NCBI GenBank assembly: GCA_025361725.1
Contig: JANYJV010000138.1
Coordinates: 1 to 43,785, forward strand
Length of the DNA stretch: 43,785 nucleotides
Direction of reading: 5' to 3'
DNA from: Acidimicrobiia bacterium
Lineage (GTDB): Bacteria; Actinomycetota; Acidimicrobiia; IMCC26256; JAENVU01
Both the position numbers and the translations under genes were made by a program. Each line of letters starts with the position of its first letter. The stretch's first letter is position 1. Shown here in pieces: positions 7,421-15,802 of this stretch. The notes beneath the pieces were generated by a model. That model was not told the DNA's origin. It worked only from the letters and a program-made list of their open reading frames with translations, and did not search any database.

Positions 7421-8503
7421 TCAGTCCCGCCAGAGGCGGCGGAGGCCGTATCCACCAGCTGCGCCGACGGCCGCAGCACCGGCCACCGCAACCATCGTTC
7501 GCGGTGCCGGAACGATCGAGTGCTTCATGGCGTCATGGGTCTCGAGCAGCGCCTCTTCGTTCGTGTAGGTCGCGCGCCATCCCAGCGTCTCGATGCGGTC
7601 GGTCGCGACGATCCACGGGTTGAGTAGGTAGGGCAACACCGTCGGCGGGATCTCCCCCACGCCGAGACCCCAGCTCCGCGACAACAACCGCCGGACCACG
7701 TCCAGTGGCAGGGGTGGGAGCGCGCCGCGAGGGAAGAGCGCTCGCACATCTTCGGCTCCGAGCCAGCCTGGTGCCGCCACGTCGAACACGCCCGGGTGAT
7801 CGCCGCCCACGACGAGCGTGAGCGCGCGCACCAAGTCGTCGACGTGCACCACCTGGACCGGCGCGCTCTCGCCGCGGATGCGCAGCCGACGCCAGCCGGC
7901 CAGTACGCGTGCCCACAGATGCTCGGCACCGGCGCCCATGACCGGCGCCGACCGCAAGATCGTCACCGTCACGTCGGGATGATCGAGCTGCCACTCGTAG
8001 AGCAGACGCTCAACCTCGGCCGCGTGGGTCGCCGGACCGAACCCGGGGTTCGGTCGTAGCGGCGCGTCCTCGGTCAACGGCACCGGATTGGTCGCCCACG
8101 CGCCGTACACCGTGGTCGGAGACACCCGGACGATGGCGCGCACACCGACCGCCGCCGCCGCGTCCAACAGGCGCCGTGTCCCTTCGACGTTCGCGCGCGC
8201 CATCGCGCCGTCGTCCGCGATGGGATCCAGCACGCCCGCGAGATGCACCACCGTCTCGACTCCCTCGATCAACCCCTCGACCTCGCGGCTGGCGACATCC
8301 ACAAGGTGATGTTCGAAGCCAGGCGCACTGCGGTGCGGGTCACGCACGTCGAGGCCAACGATTCGTTCGACGCCGGCCCCGGCGAGCGCCGGCACCAACC
8401 GGGATCCGATGAATCCGGACGCGCCGGTCACCGCCACGGACTTCATCCCAGCCCTGACCGTTGGTTCACCGGAATCGGAATGGGCGGCAGAAGTGGGCGT
8501 CAT
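7421..8503 (-). CDS. Extended SDR (NAD-dependent epimerase/dehydratase-like) with degenerate active site
   Basis: 360 residues. The Rossmann start is KSVAVTGASGFIGSRLV (GxxGxxG at about 27-33), with the VVHLAG strand at 85-90. After the TTVYG segment, the position of the catalytic YxxxK pair reads PATHAAEVE, so Tyr is Pro157 and Lys is Ala161. Cofactor binding is likely kept, but normal epimerase or dehydratase chemistry is doubtful. The C-terminus has a short hydrophobic segment (MVAVAGAAAVGAAGGYGLRR) that may touch the membrane. The ATG at 8503 has AGGGAAG 5 bases upstream; 8446 (MKSVAVTG) is the alternative. The open frame continues upstream across two plus-strand genes, but that part is antisense. 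Confidence 0.8.
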   Translation of the reverse strand: MTPTSAAHSDSGEPTVRAGMKSVAVTGASGFIGSRLVPALAGAGVERIVGLDVRDPHRSAPGFEHHLVDVASREVEGLIEGVETVVHLAGVLDPIADDGAMARANVEGTRRLLDAAAAVGVRAIVRVSPTTVYGAWATNPVPLTEDAPLRPNPGFGPATHAAEVERLLYEWQLDHPDVTVTILRSAPVMGAGAEHLWARVLAGWRRLRIRGESAPVQVVHVDDLVRALTLVVGGDHPGVFDVAAPGWLGAEDVRALFPRGALPPLPLDVVRRLLSRSWGLGVGEIPPTVLPYLLNPWIVATDRIETLGWRATYTNEEALLETHDAMKHSIVPAPRTMVAVAGAAAVGAAGGYGLRRLWRD

Positions 8504-8512
8504 GAGCTTCCC

Positions 8513-8518
8513 TAGACT
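8513..8518 (+). promoter_or_regulatory. -10 box for leaderless zincin_2 gene
   Basis: TAGACT, then 6 bases, then the GTG at 8525. There is no room for a ribosome-binding site. Confidence 0.55.
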
Positions 8519-8524
8519 GGCCGC

Positions 8525-9778
8525 GTGGCCGACGAACCTCAAGCTGGAGACGAATCGGAGCCGACGAACCCATTCGCTGCCCTCGGCTTGCCGTTCGATC
8601 TTTCCGAGATCGACCTCGCCGAGGCGATGCGAATCCTGCAAGCTCCCGGCCCACTGAACTGGGAGATTGCCCGCCAGGTGGCTGACCAGGTCGCGTTGGA
8701 GGACGGCGTCGCCGACACGATCGATGCCTCGACCCGCACCGAGCTCGTCGAGCTCGCACGCACCGTGTCCGGACCGGTGGTGACCGAGACCGGGATGCAA
8801 GAGATTCTCGAGCTGTCCGTGGAGGTGATCGACCGGCGCATGTGGGTCCAGCAGCATCTCGACGGACTGCGGCCCGTGCTCGAAACCTTGGCGACCACCA
8901 TGCAGTCGGCCATGGCGGCTGACCTCGACGAGGCCGACGACGAAGCGGTCGAGGCGGCGACCGCCGGTGTCCTCGGGATGCCGATGGGGGCAGCGGGGAT
9001 GCAGAGCATGATGGGAATGCTCGGCCCGCTCCTCCTCGGGGCCCAGACCGGGTCGATGATCGGGTACCTCGCGCAGTACGCGCTGGGTCGGTTCGACCTC
9101 CCGTTGCCGTCGGGCCATGAGCCGACGATCACGTTCGTCGCGCCCAATATCGACCGTTTCGCCGCTCAGTGGTCGATCGAAACGCGAGACGTCCGCTGCG
9201 CGGTCGCCATCGCCGAAACGGTACGTGCAGCACAACGGACGCGCCCCTGGATCCGGCAGCGGCTCCAGTCCATCGCGACCGAATATGTCGGCGCGTTCGA
9301 ACTCGATCCACGCGCGTTCGACGACGCCTTCGGTGATGTCGACCCGACCGATGCCGACGCGATGGCTCAGCTCGCACAACGGCCGGACGTCTTGCTGGGC
9401 GCGCTCCGGAGCGACGCACAGCGCGTGATCCTCGAACGCAACCAGCAGTTCACGATGGTGCTCGAGGGCCACGCAGATCTCGTCACCGAACACATCGGTT
9501 CTCACTTGCTCGCCGACTACCCACGGGTGCACGAAGCGCTGCGCCGACACCACGTCGAGCGCGGTGACGCCGGTCGTTTCGTCGAGGGCATGCTGGGGGT
9601 CGAGTTGGACCGGAGCCACTACGAACGGGGCCAGGCCTTCTGCGCCGGGGTTGTCGAACGAGCAGGAATGCCCGGTCTCAATCGGCTCTGGACCGGACCG
9701 GAGTTCCTGCCCACCCCCAACGAGCTCGATGCTCCCGGGCTCTGGCTCGCCCGGATCGATCTCCCCAGCGATGACTGA
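8525..9778 (+). CDS. Zincin_2 (DUF2342)-like protein lacking the HExxH zinc site
   Basis: 417 residues with the layout of the actinobacterial zincin_2 family ('zinc-dependent metalloprotease' or 'F420 biosynthesis associated' proteins): an N-terminal helical part with LNWEIARQVA, a Gly/Met-rich stretch (GMPMGAAGMQSMMGMLGP), the EPTITFVAPNIDRF strand, and the VLEGHADLVTEH motif near 312-323. Where family members carry HExxH before PWLR, this protein has IAETVRAAQRTRPWIRQRL: both histidines are replaced (Ala230, Arg234) and only Glu231 remains. It is unlikely to be a zinc protease unless the ligands lie elsewhere. The GTG start follows a leaderless promoter. Confidence 0.75.
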   Translation: MADEPQAGDESEPTNPFAALGLPFDLSEIDLAEAMRILQAPGPLNWEIARQVADQVALEDGVADTIDASTRTELVELARTVSGPVVTETGMQEILELSVEVIDRRMWVQQHLDGLRPVLETLATTMQSAMAADLDEADDEAVEAATAGVLGMPMGAAGMQSMMGMLGPLLLGAQTGSMIGYLAQYALGRFDLPLPSGHEPTITFVAPNIDRFAAQWSIETRDVRCAVAIAETVRAAQRTRPWIRQRLQSIATEYVGAFELDPRAFDDAFGDVDPTDADAMAQLAQRPDVLLGALRSDAQRVILERNQQFTMVLEGHADLVTEHIGSHLLADYPRVHEALRRHHVERGDAGRFVEGMLGVELDRSHYERGQAFCAGVVERAGMPGLNRLWTGPEFLPTPNELDAPGLWLARIDLPSDD

Positions 9779-9793
9779 ACAGGATCTCGCCCG

Positions 9794-10540
9794 ATGACCG
9801 TCGAACGAATCGGGGTGCTCGGTGCGGGCGTCATGGGCGGAGCGATCGCCCAAGTGTGTGCGACCGTGGGCTTCGACGTCGTCGTCTACGACATCGACTC
9901 GGAGGCGTTGGTTGCGGGAAAGCAACACGCCACGACGGGCCGGTTCGGTCTCGACTCGGGCGTCGAGCGCGCCAAGCTGACGCGCGAAGACGCTGACGCC
10001 GCCCTGGCGCGGATCACGTTCACCGAGGACTTCGCCGCCGCGGCGCACACGGACCTCGTGATCGAAGCCGTCCCCGAGCGACTCGACCTCAAGATTCGGG
10101 TCTTCCGCGATCTCGACGCGGCGGCGCCACCGAGCACCATCCTCTGTTCGAACTCTTCTGGCTTCCCCATCCAGGCGCTGGCGGCGGCCACCGACCGACC
10201 CGAACTCGTCGTGGGCTGGCACTGGGCGTCCCCCGCGCCGGTGATGAAGTTCGCCGAGATCGTCCGCACGCGCACGACGAGTGACGCCACCGTGGCAGTC
10301 GTGATTGGCGCAGCAACCCAATGCGGGAAACACCCGGTCGTGGTGCAGGACACGCCGATGGCATGGGGCTACGTCGCCAACCGCGTGTACTTCGCGATGG
10401 TCGCGGAAGCCCAGAAGATCGTGAACGAGGGCATTGCCACGGCCGACGACGTGGACCAACTCATGACCGACTGCTACCGCTGGCCGGCGGGTCCCTTCGG
10501 CATGGTGAAAGGTGCCGGCTCCGGCTGGACTGCTACCTAA
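9794..10540 (+). CDS. 3-hydroxyacyl-CoA dehydrogenase family protein (short form)
   Basis: 248 residues. The NAD-binding start is ERIGVLGAGVMGGAIAQ; the catalytic-type segment SNSSGFPI is near 119-126, and the catalytic His is expected at His143 in GWHWASPAP. The C-terminal helical domain has NRVYFAMVAEAQKIVNEG and WPAGPFGMVKGAG. The family oxidises 3-hydroxyacyl-CoA with NAD. It ends shortly after GPFGMV, about 30 residues earlier than 3-hydroxybutyryl-CoA dehydrogenases, so it may be a naturally short subgroup or clipped. The stop codon TAA coincides with the start of a dispersed repeat. The gene follows the zincin_2 gene by 15 bases and is probably cotranscribed. Confidence 0.82.
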   Translation: MTVERIGVLGAGVMGGAIAQVCATVGFDVVVYDIDSEALVAGKQHATTGRFGLDSGVERAKLTREDADAALARITFTEDFAAAAHTDLVIEAVPERLDLKIRVFRDLDAAAPPSTILCSNSSGFPIQALAAATDRPELVVGWHWASPAPVMKFAEIVRTRTTSDATVAVVIGAATQCGKHPVVVQDTPMAWGYVANRVYFAMVAEAQKIVNEGIATADDVDQLMTDCYRWPAGPFGMVKGAGSGWTAT

Positions 10541-10625
10541 CTGCTCGTACGTCCTGATGGCTCGTACGTTCGCCATCGCGGTGCTCGCGATTGTCGTGGG
10601 CTCACTGCCTCGCGGCTCGACTCCG
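10540..10625 (+). repeat. Dispersed intergenic repeat, copy A
   Basis: Starts ACTGCTCGTACG at the last base of the dehydrogenase stop codon and includes GGCTCGTACGTTCGCC and GGGCTCACTGCCTCGCGG. Over about 80 bases I count roughly 66 matches to the complement of 34747-34826. It carries two direct CTCGTACG units. The rest of the gap, to 10699, still shows weak similarity (CTCCGC, GTCTCGG) and holds no convincing gene; an open frame beginning MARTFA is part of the repeat. Confidence 0.75.
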
Positions 10626-10699
10626 CTGCGCTACGTCTCGGGGATACACGGCCTTCTCAGCGCGACTCGGGGGTGCTCGGCGTTCTCCTGCCTCGCGAG

Positions 10700-11920
10700 T
10701 TAAAACCAGGTGAAGGGGAATGGTTGGTGTTCGGCGCGGAACATGGCGTCGGCGAGGGTCAGTGCGTGTGCGTCGGTGGGCGTGAGCCGACCGGCTCGTG
10801 CGAGCACGCTCGGGGCGACGCCTCCGAGGAGTATCGCTCCGAGCGCATCGACGGTCATCGAGAGATCCGCGTCTCGACCGGTTCGTTCGCACGAGGCCCC
10901 ACCAGCATCGACGGACAACCGGAAGGTGCCCTCGGACTCTTCGAGGTGCAGAAACGGATCGACCACTCGCACCACCAACTCGCCAGTGGCGTCATAGGTC
11001 CGACTCGCCAAGAGTTGGGCCGTGTCGATCGGGCGGACCCAGAGACCGTCGCGCACGGACTCGGTGCGAAACTGCCGGTGGTCGCTCAACATCCACGGCA
11101 CGGGAGAGTCGAGCGGGACATGGGGCATCCGGACCCCGGTGATCAGATCCAGCTCCAGCAAGAAGCTCCACAGTGCTGCTTCGGCATCTGGCGTGGACGC
11201 AACCAAATCCCGCACGGTCGCCACCTGTTGTGAGATTCCGTGCGGCCACTCTCCGGCCACCGAGTACAGCGCGTACCCCTCGATGCGACCATCTGCTTCG
11301 TAGACAACATCGAATCGTCGGCGCGCGTCGACCCAGTCCTGGGGCGCCCACTCGTCACCCCACCACGGGGCCGGCCGTGACACGGCACCGACGCGCGTGT
11401 GGCGCATGCGGTCGAACAGCTCTTCACCAACCGTCGCGGCCTCCTCGGCCTCGACGAAGCGGAGCGTCCCGGGGTTGGCGCCCACTCGGGTGATCGTTGC
11501 CGGTTGGTCGATCGCTACGGCCGCCGTCTGCGCCGCGACGCCGTACCCGAAACGCCCGTAGATGCCACCTTCCGACGCCGTGAGGATCGAGACCGGCTCC
11601 CCTCGATCCCGACTGTCCTGGACCAGATGCGTCATGACCTCGGTGAGGAATCCACGGCGGCGGTGGGTCGGTCGGGTGGTGATCCAGCTGACTCCGCCCG
11701 CGGCAACGGTCGCACCGCCCGGCAGCGTCATCTCCAGGCTGTAGTTCCGACCGGTGGCCACGATCTCACCGTCGACGAACGCGGCGACGGTGCGGTCCAG
11801 GTCATGGCTCGCCCAGCCTCGATGCTCGTCGAGCGGCATCCGATCGCCGAAGCCGTACGCCGGTACGAGGGCGAAGGCGTCGAGCTCATGCTCGGCGATC
11901 GGACGCAAAGTCGAATCCAC
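10700..11920 (-). CDS. Eis-like GNAT N-acetyltransferase
   Basis: 406 residues with the three-part Eis layout: an N-terminal GNAT domain, a second GNAT-like domain and a C-terminal SCP2-like domain. The acetyl-CoA site is TRPTHRRRGFL (about 82-92). Tyr121 in SEGGIYGRFGYG matches the general-acid tyrosine of mycobacterial Eis, and the chain ends in Phe, as in Eis, where the terminal carboxylate takes part in catalysis. Eis enzymes acetylate amines, including aminoglycosides and lysines; the substrate here cannot be read from sequence. The start is a GTG 10 bases after the MFS stop codon, with TAGAAC 6 bases upstream, so it may be both cotranscribed and leaderless. Confidence 0.87.
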   Translation of the reverse strand: MDSTLRPIAEHELDAFALVPAYGFGDRMPLDEHRGWASHDLDRTVAAFVDGEIVATGRNYSLEMTLPGGATVAAGGVSWITTRPTHRRRGFLTEVMTHLVQDSRDRGEPVSILTASEGGIYGRFGYGVAAQTAAVAIDQPATITRVGANPGTLRFVEAEEAATVGEELFDRMRHTRVGAVSRPAPWWGDEWAPQDWVDARRRFDVVYEADGRIEGYALYSVAGEWPHGISQQVATVRDLVASTPDAEAALWSFLLELDLITGVRMPHVPLDSPVPWMLSDHRQFRTESVRDGLWVRPIDTAQLLASRTYDATGELVVRVVDPFLHLEESEGTFRLSVDAGGASCERTGRDADLSMTVDALGAILLGGVAPSVLARAGRLTPTDAHALTLADAMFRAEHQPFPFTWF

Positions 11921-11929
11921 CTGCCGGTT

Positions 11930-13174
11930 CTAGTCGGTCCCGTCCGTCAACTCGTGTGGGTTTGGCGGCGGCGACGCACGGCGCTCGGGACTCCACTCGC
12001 CGCGTGAACGCAGTCCGGCGACGTACGAGAGTCCGGCAAAGAAGAGCGTCAGTGCGAGCACGAAGAAACCCCAACGGCGATCGAGCACGTTCAAGAGGGC
12101 GACGGGGATGAGCGCGCCGGCGACCCAACTGAGCTGGAAGCGAGTTTCGAATCGAGCGAAGGCTCGGCCGCGGAGGTGTTCGGGGCCGTCGCGATGGACG
12201 AGGCTGTCGAACGCAATGCGCCCGGCTGCGGAACACGCGGCCACCGTGAACCCGATCGCCACCGCGCCGAGGGTTCCCCCATCACGCGCCGCGAGCAGTG
12301 CGACCACCGCTGCAACCAACAGTGACGCGGCGAGGATGGACTCCTCGCGCAGCGCGCGGCGCACCCGTGGGGTGACGATCACGCCCACGAATCCACCCGT
12401 CGCACTCGCGGCGAGCACGACGCCGAACACCCATGCCGGTTCACCGCGCTGTTTGAGGAGGAAGGCGAGAAGAAACGTCAGAAAGCCGACGCACCCGCGC
12501 ATCACGGCCATGGCCGTTCCGGCGAACACGACGCTCGGTATGGCCAGTTCGGCCCGCTCCTCCACCGTCTCGGGAGCGGTCGGTCGGCTTGCGGCGCGAA
12601 TCCGAACCGCGAGGAAACCGGCGACGGCGAACATCATCGACGCCATGAACAACGACGCCCGGGCGTCGAAGATCGCAACCGCGCCGGCTGCGGGGAGCCC
12701 GCCGACGACACTCGCGATCACGCCGATCAACGACAAGCGCGAGTTGGCCTCGACGAGTTCCGCATCGTCACGAACCACCGTGGGTACCAGTGACGACTTG
12801 GCGACAGCGTGGCCCTTCGAGAGGACCAGGGCGACAAAGGCGAGCGGAAACAGCAAGACCGTGTCGAGCTGGGAGATCATCAGAAAACACACGACGGCCC
12901 GACCGAAACAGCCGACGGCCATCAAGGTGCGCCGGCCGGCGCGGCTGCGGTCCAGCGCCGGACCGATCACGGGCGCCACGATCGAGAACGGGGCCAGGGT
13001 CAACAAGAGGTAGAGCAACACCTGGGTGCGCGACTGCCCGACGCTCTGGGTGAAGAAGATCGACCCGGCAAGCGACACGGTCAGGCACGCGTCACCCACC
13101 GACGACGCTGCATGCGCGATCGCCAGTCGGCCAAACGGATTCAGCTCGTACGTTCGGGGGTCGCGGGTGACCAT
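11930..13174 (-). CDS. MFS transporter (EntS-like, MFS_3 type)
   Basis: 414 residues with about 10-12 hydrophobic helices. The loop-2 segment PALDRSRAGRRTLMAVG and the SLVPTVV and ANSRLSLIG segments resemble the DHA3/EntS-type exporter group. The family exports drugs or siderophores by proton antiport; the substrate is unknown. The tail after the last helix is polar and proline-rich. The ATG at 13174 has no strong ribosome-binding site, but TAGCCT lies 10 bases upstream. It probably forms an operon with the Eis-like gene, a transporter plus acetyltransferase pair that could act on the same small molecule. It is divergent from the polyphosphate kinase gene. Confidence 0.85.
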   Translation of the reverse strand: MVTRDPRTYELNPFGRLAIAHAASSVGDACLTVSLAGSIFFTQSVGQSRTQVLLYLLLTLAPFSIVAPVIGPALDRSRAGRRTLMAVGCFGRAVVCFLMISQLDTVLLFPLAFVALVLSKGHAVAKSSLVPTVVRDDAELVEANSRLSLIGVIASVVGGLPAAGAVAIFDARASLFMASMMFAVAGFLAVRIRAASRPTAPETVEERAELAIPSVVFAGTAMAVMRGCVGFLTFLLAFLLKQRGEPAWVFGVVLAASATGGFVGVIVTPRVRRALREESILAASLLVAAVVALLAARDGGTLGAVAIGFTVAACSAAGRIAFDSLVHRDGPEHLRGRAFARFETRFQLSWVAGALIPVALLNVLDRRWGFFVLALTLFFAGLSYVAGLRSRGEWSPERRASPPPNPHELTDGTD

Positions 13175-13213
13175 CGGCCCAGCGAGGCTAGAGCCCGCAT
13201 CGGGAGGCACCAA

Positions 13214-13256
13214 CTCCAGACCGACGAGTCGAGCCGACTCGACCGTCGGTCTGGAG
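13214..13256. promoter_or_regulatory. Long dyad between the MFS and ppk promoters
   Basis: The left arm (13214-13232) begins CTCCAGACCGACG and the right arm (13239-13256) is its reverse complement, 18 pairs with one bulged A and a 6-base loop GCCGAC. It lies 40 bases upstream of the MFS start and about 70 upstream of the ppk start, so it could be a repressor site or an RNA hairpin in a leader. The remaining bases of the 153-base gap hold nothing else I can name. Confidence 0.6.
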
Positions 13257-13314
13257 GTCGCTGCGAGTTCCCCCGTGGTGGATCGCGTCCCGATTTCTCC
13301 AACCAGGGCCCCGG

Positions 13315-13320
13315 TACGAT
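13315..13320 (+). promoter_or_regulatory. -10 box for leaderless ppk1
   Basis: TACGAT, then 7 bases, then the ATG at 13328. This decides for that start over an ATG at 13319, which overlaps the box. Confidence 0.55.
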
Positions 13321-13327
13321 GCCTCTC

Positions 13328-15802
13328 ATGCCCGATGCTCCGCTGCTCTTGAACCGAGAGTTGTCCTGGTTGGCGTTCAACGCGCGGGTACTCGAGCTGG
13401 CCGAGGGCGCAGATCGCCCCCTGCTCGAACGCGCCAAGTTCTTGGCCATCTTCACCACCAACCTCGACGAGTTCGTTCAGGTGCGCGTCTCCGGGCTCCA
13501 GGAACAGGTGGCCGCCGGCGTGCGCAGCCCATCGCCGGACGGCCTCCTTCCCCATGAACAGCTCGACGCCGTTCGAGACGAGATCCGGACGCTGGTGACG
13601 CGTCAAACCGCGTTGTTCACGCAAGTGATTGCGCCGGCCCTCGAATCCGTCGGCATCGTCTTCTCCAACTGGGAAGATCTCGACGAAGCTGACCGTTCGT
13701 ACCTCGTCGACGTGTTCCAGGCTCGCGTCTTCCCGGTGCTCACCCCGCTCGCAGTGGACCCCGCGCATCCGTTTCCTTACATCTCAAACCTGTCGTTGAA
13801 CCTGGCCGTGCAGGTCGTCGATCCGGCGACGAACGAGCAACGGTTCGCGCGGGTGAAGGTGCCGCCGATCCTGCCTCGGTTCGTCGTGATGCCGGACAAC
13901 CTCCGCTTCGTGCCCCTCGAGCAGGTGATCGCAGCCCATCTCGACCTCCTCTTCCCCGGCATGGAGGTCACTGCGCACTACCCGTTCCGCGTCACCCGAG
14001 ACGCGGACTTCGAGTTGGACGACGAAAACGAAGATCTCCTCGAGGCGGTCGAGAGCGTTCTCAACCTTCGCAAACGTTCGGGCCACGTGGTGCGCATCGA
14101 AGTCGACGCCACCATGGCCGACGACATCCGAGACCTGCTGATGCGCGAGTTGGAACTCACGCCCGCAGACGTCACCGTTGTCGACGGCCCCCTCGATCTC
14201 TCAGGACTCTGGGCCCTCTACGACTTGGAACGGCCCGAGTTGAAGGACGAACCGTGGGTGCCCCAGACCCAGGCAATCCTGGGTCGCCACGATGCGCCCG
14301 TCGACGTCTTCGGTGTCCTGCAACAGACCGACGTCCTCGTTCAGCACCCGTACGACTCGTTCACGACGAGCATTGCCGCGTTCGTCGCCCAGGCCGCCAG
14401 GGACCCGAAGGTGCTGGCGATCAAGCAGACCTTGTACCGCACCGGATCACAGCAGAGCGCAATCGTCGCGTCGCTGATCCGAGCCGCTCGTGACGGGAAA
14501 CAGGTGGTCGCGCTGGTCGAGGTCAAAGCCCGCTTCGACGAAGCCATCAACGTCGAGCGTGCGCGCGAGCTCGAAGAAGCGGGCGTGCACGTGGTGTACG
14601 GCCTCGTCGGCCTCAAGACCCACACCAAGATTCTGCTGGTCGTCCGGGACGAACCCGAGGGACTGCGGCGCTACTGCCATGTCGGGACCGGCAACTACAA
14701 CTCGGTGACGGCGAACCTTTACGAGGACCTCGGCCTGCTCACCGCCGATCCGGACGTCGGCCAGGACCTGACCGAGCTCTTCAACTCACTCACCGGATAC
14801 TCGCGTCCGCGCCGATACCGACAGGTCCTGGTCGCTCCTCACGGTCTGCGCCAGGGCATCCTGGATCGCGTCGCGGAGCAAGCAGCACTCGGGAGCGCCG
14901 GTCGGATCGTGATGAAGATGAACGCGTTGGTGGACCCGGAGACGATCGAAGCCCTCTATCAAGCGTCTGCCGCCGGTACCCGGATCGACCTGCTCGTCCG
15001 CGGCATCTGCTGCCTCCGTCCCGGAGTGGTCGGGTTGTCCGAGACCATCCGCGTCCGATCGTTGCTGGGCCGCTTCCTCGAACACTCCCGGGTGTACCGG
15101 TTCGGTGCCGACCCCGACACTGCGGAGTACCTCATCGGTTCCGCGGACATCATGCCCCGCAACCTCGACCGGCGAGTCGAAGCCTTGGTGCCGGTGCGCG
15201 CGCCAGCGCTGCGGCGTCGACTCGGCGAGATCCTCGAGCTCGAACTGTCCGACGACACGCAGGTCTGGGATCTTCTCGCCGACGGAACATGGACGCGAGT
15301 CACGACCGCCACCGGGATCGACGCCCACCGGGTGCTGATGGCTCGGGCCGTCGCGCGCAGCAAAGAGGCGCGCCCGGAAGCCCGAGCCGCGGCGCCCACC
15401 GACGTCACGATTCGCGCCGCGGGTGGGATCGTGTTGCGCGACGGCGAGGACGAAGCCGAGGTCCTCGTGGTCCACCGGCCGATGTACGACGACTGGAGTC
15501 TGCCGAAGGGCAAACTCGATGCCGGGGAGGACGACCAGACCGCAGCGCGGCGCGAAGTGACCGAGGAGACCGGTGTCCACGCCCGCATCGTCGGCGACGC
15601 CGGTTCGATCGAGTACGTGGACCGCAAAGGGCGGCCCAAGGTGGTGCGCTACTTCATGATGGACGTGGAGTCGGACCCCGGACATCGGGTTCCCGACGAC
15701 GAAGTGGACATCGTCGCGTGGTGGCCGATCGCTTACGCCCGAACCGCACTGACCTACCCCCGCGACTGTGATCTCCTGGCGGGCATCGGTGGACGGCCGT
15801 GA
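13328..15802 (+). CDS. ppk1: Polyphosphate kinase 1 fused to a C-terminal Nudix hydrolase
   Basis: 824 residues. Residues 1-680 are PPK1, which reversibly makes polyphosphate from ATP: N-terminal LNRELSWLAFN, the autophosphorylated His432 in GLKTHTKILLVV, HVGTGNYN, and the second conserved His586 in FLEHSRVYRF. PPK1 alone is about 690 residues. Residues 690-824 are a complete Nudix domain with the box starting GKLDAGEDDQ (728) and ending REVTEETGV (750), preceded by DWSLPK. That half resembles mycobacterial MutT1, which joins a Nudix domain to a histidine phosphatase; the phosphatase is here the next gene, overlapping by GTGA. The fusion suggests that nucleotide or polyphosphate hydrolysis is tied to polyphosphate synthesis. 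Confidence 0.93.
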   Translation: MPDAPLLLNRELSWLAFNARVLELAEGADRPLLERAKFLAIFTTNLDEFVQVRVSGLQEQVAAGVRSPSPDGLLPHEQLDAVRDEIRTLVTRQTALFTQVIAPALESVGIVFSNWEDLDEADRSYLVDVFQARVFPVLTPLAVDPAHPFPYISNLSLNLAVQVVDPATNEQRFARVKVPPILPRFVVMPDNLRFVPLEQVIAAHLDLLFPGMEVTAHYPFRVTRDADFELDDENEDLLEAVESVLNLRKRSGHVVRIEVDATMADDIRDLLMRELELTPADVTVVDGPLDLSGLWALYDLERPELKDEPWVPQTQAILGRHDAPVDVFGVLQQTDVLVQHPYDSFTTSIAAFVAQAARDPKVLAIKQTLYRTGSQQSAIVASLIRAARDGKQVVALVEVKARFDEAINVERARELEEAGVHVVYGLVGLKTHTKILLVVRDEPEGLRRYCHVGTGNYNSVTANLYEDLGLLTADPDVGQDLTELFNSLTGYSRPRRYRQVLVAPHGLRQGILDRVAEQAALGSAGRIVMKMNALVDPETIEALYQASAAGTRIDLLVRGICCLRPGVVGLSETIRVRSLLGRFLEHSRVYRFGADPDTAEYLIGSADIMPRNLDRRVEALVPVRAPALRRRLGEILELELSDDTQVWDLLADGTWTRVTTATGIDAHRVLMARAVARSKEARPEARAAAPTDVTIRAAGGIVLRDGEDEAEVLVVHRPMYDDWSLPKGKLDAGEDDQTAARREVTEETGVHARIVGDAGSIEYVDRKGRPKVVRYFMMDVESDPGHRVPDDEVDIVAWWPIAYARTALTYPRDCDLLAGIGGRP

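Noticed and set aside
8504-10576. Long minus-strand open frame extending the SDR gene upstream to over 1000 residues
   Set aside because: It is antisense to the zincin_2 and dehydrogenase genes, has no family similarity, and reflects high-GC third-position bias. The SDR has a good start with a ribosome-binding site at 8503.
10560-10703. Short open frame beginning MARTFA inside repeat copy A
   Set aside because: A similar frame exists in copy B, but it follows from the repeat sequence; there is no ribosome-binding site and the frames diverge and end differently.
14786-15685. 299-residue minus-strand frame opposite the PPK-Nudix junction
   Set aside because: It is antisense to a strongly conserved reading frame with intact PPK and Nudix motifs.
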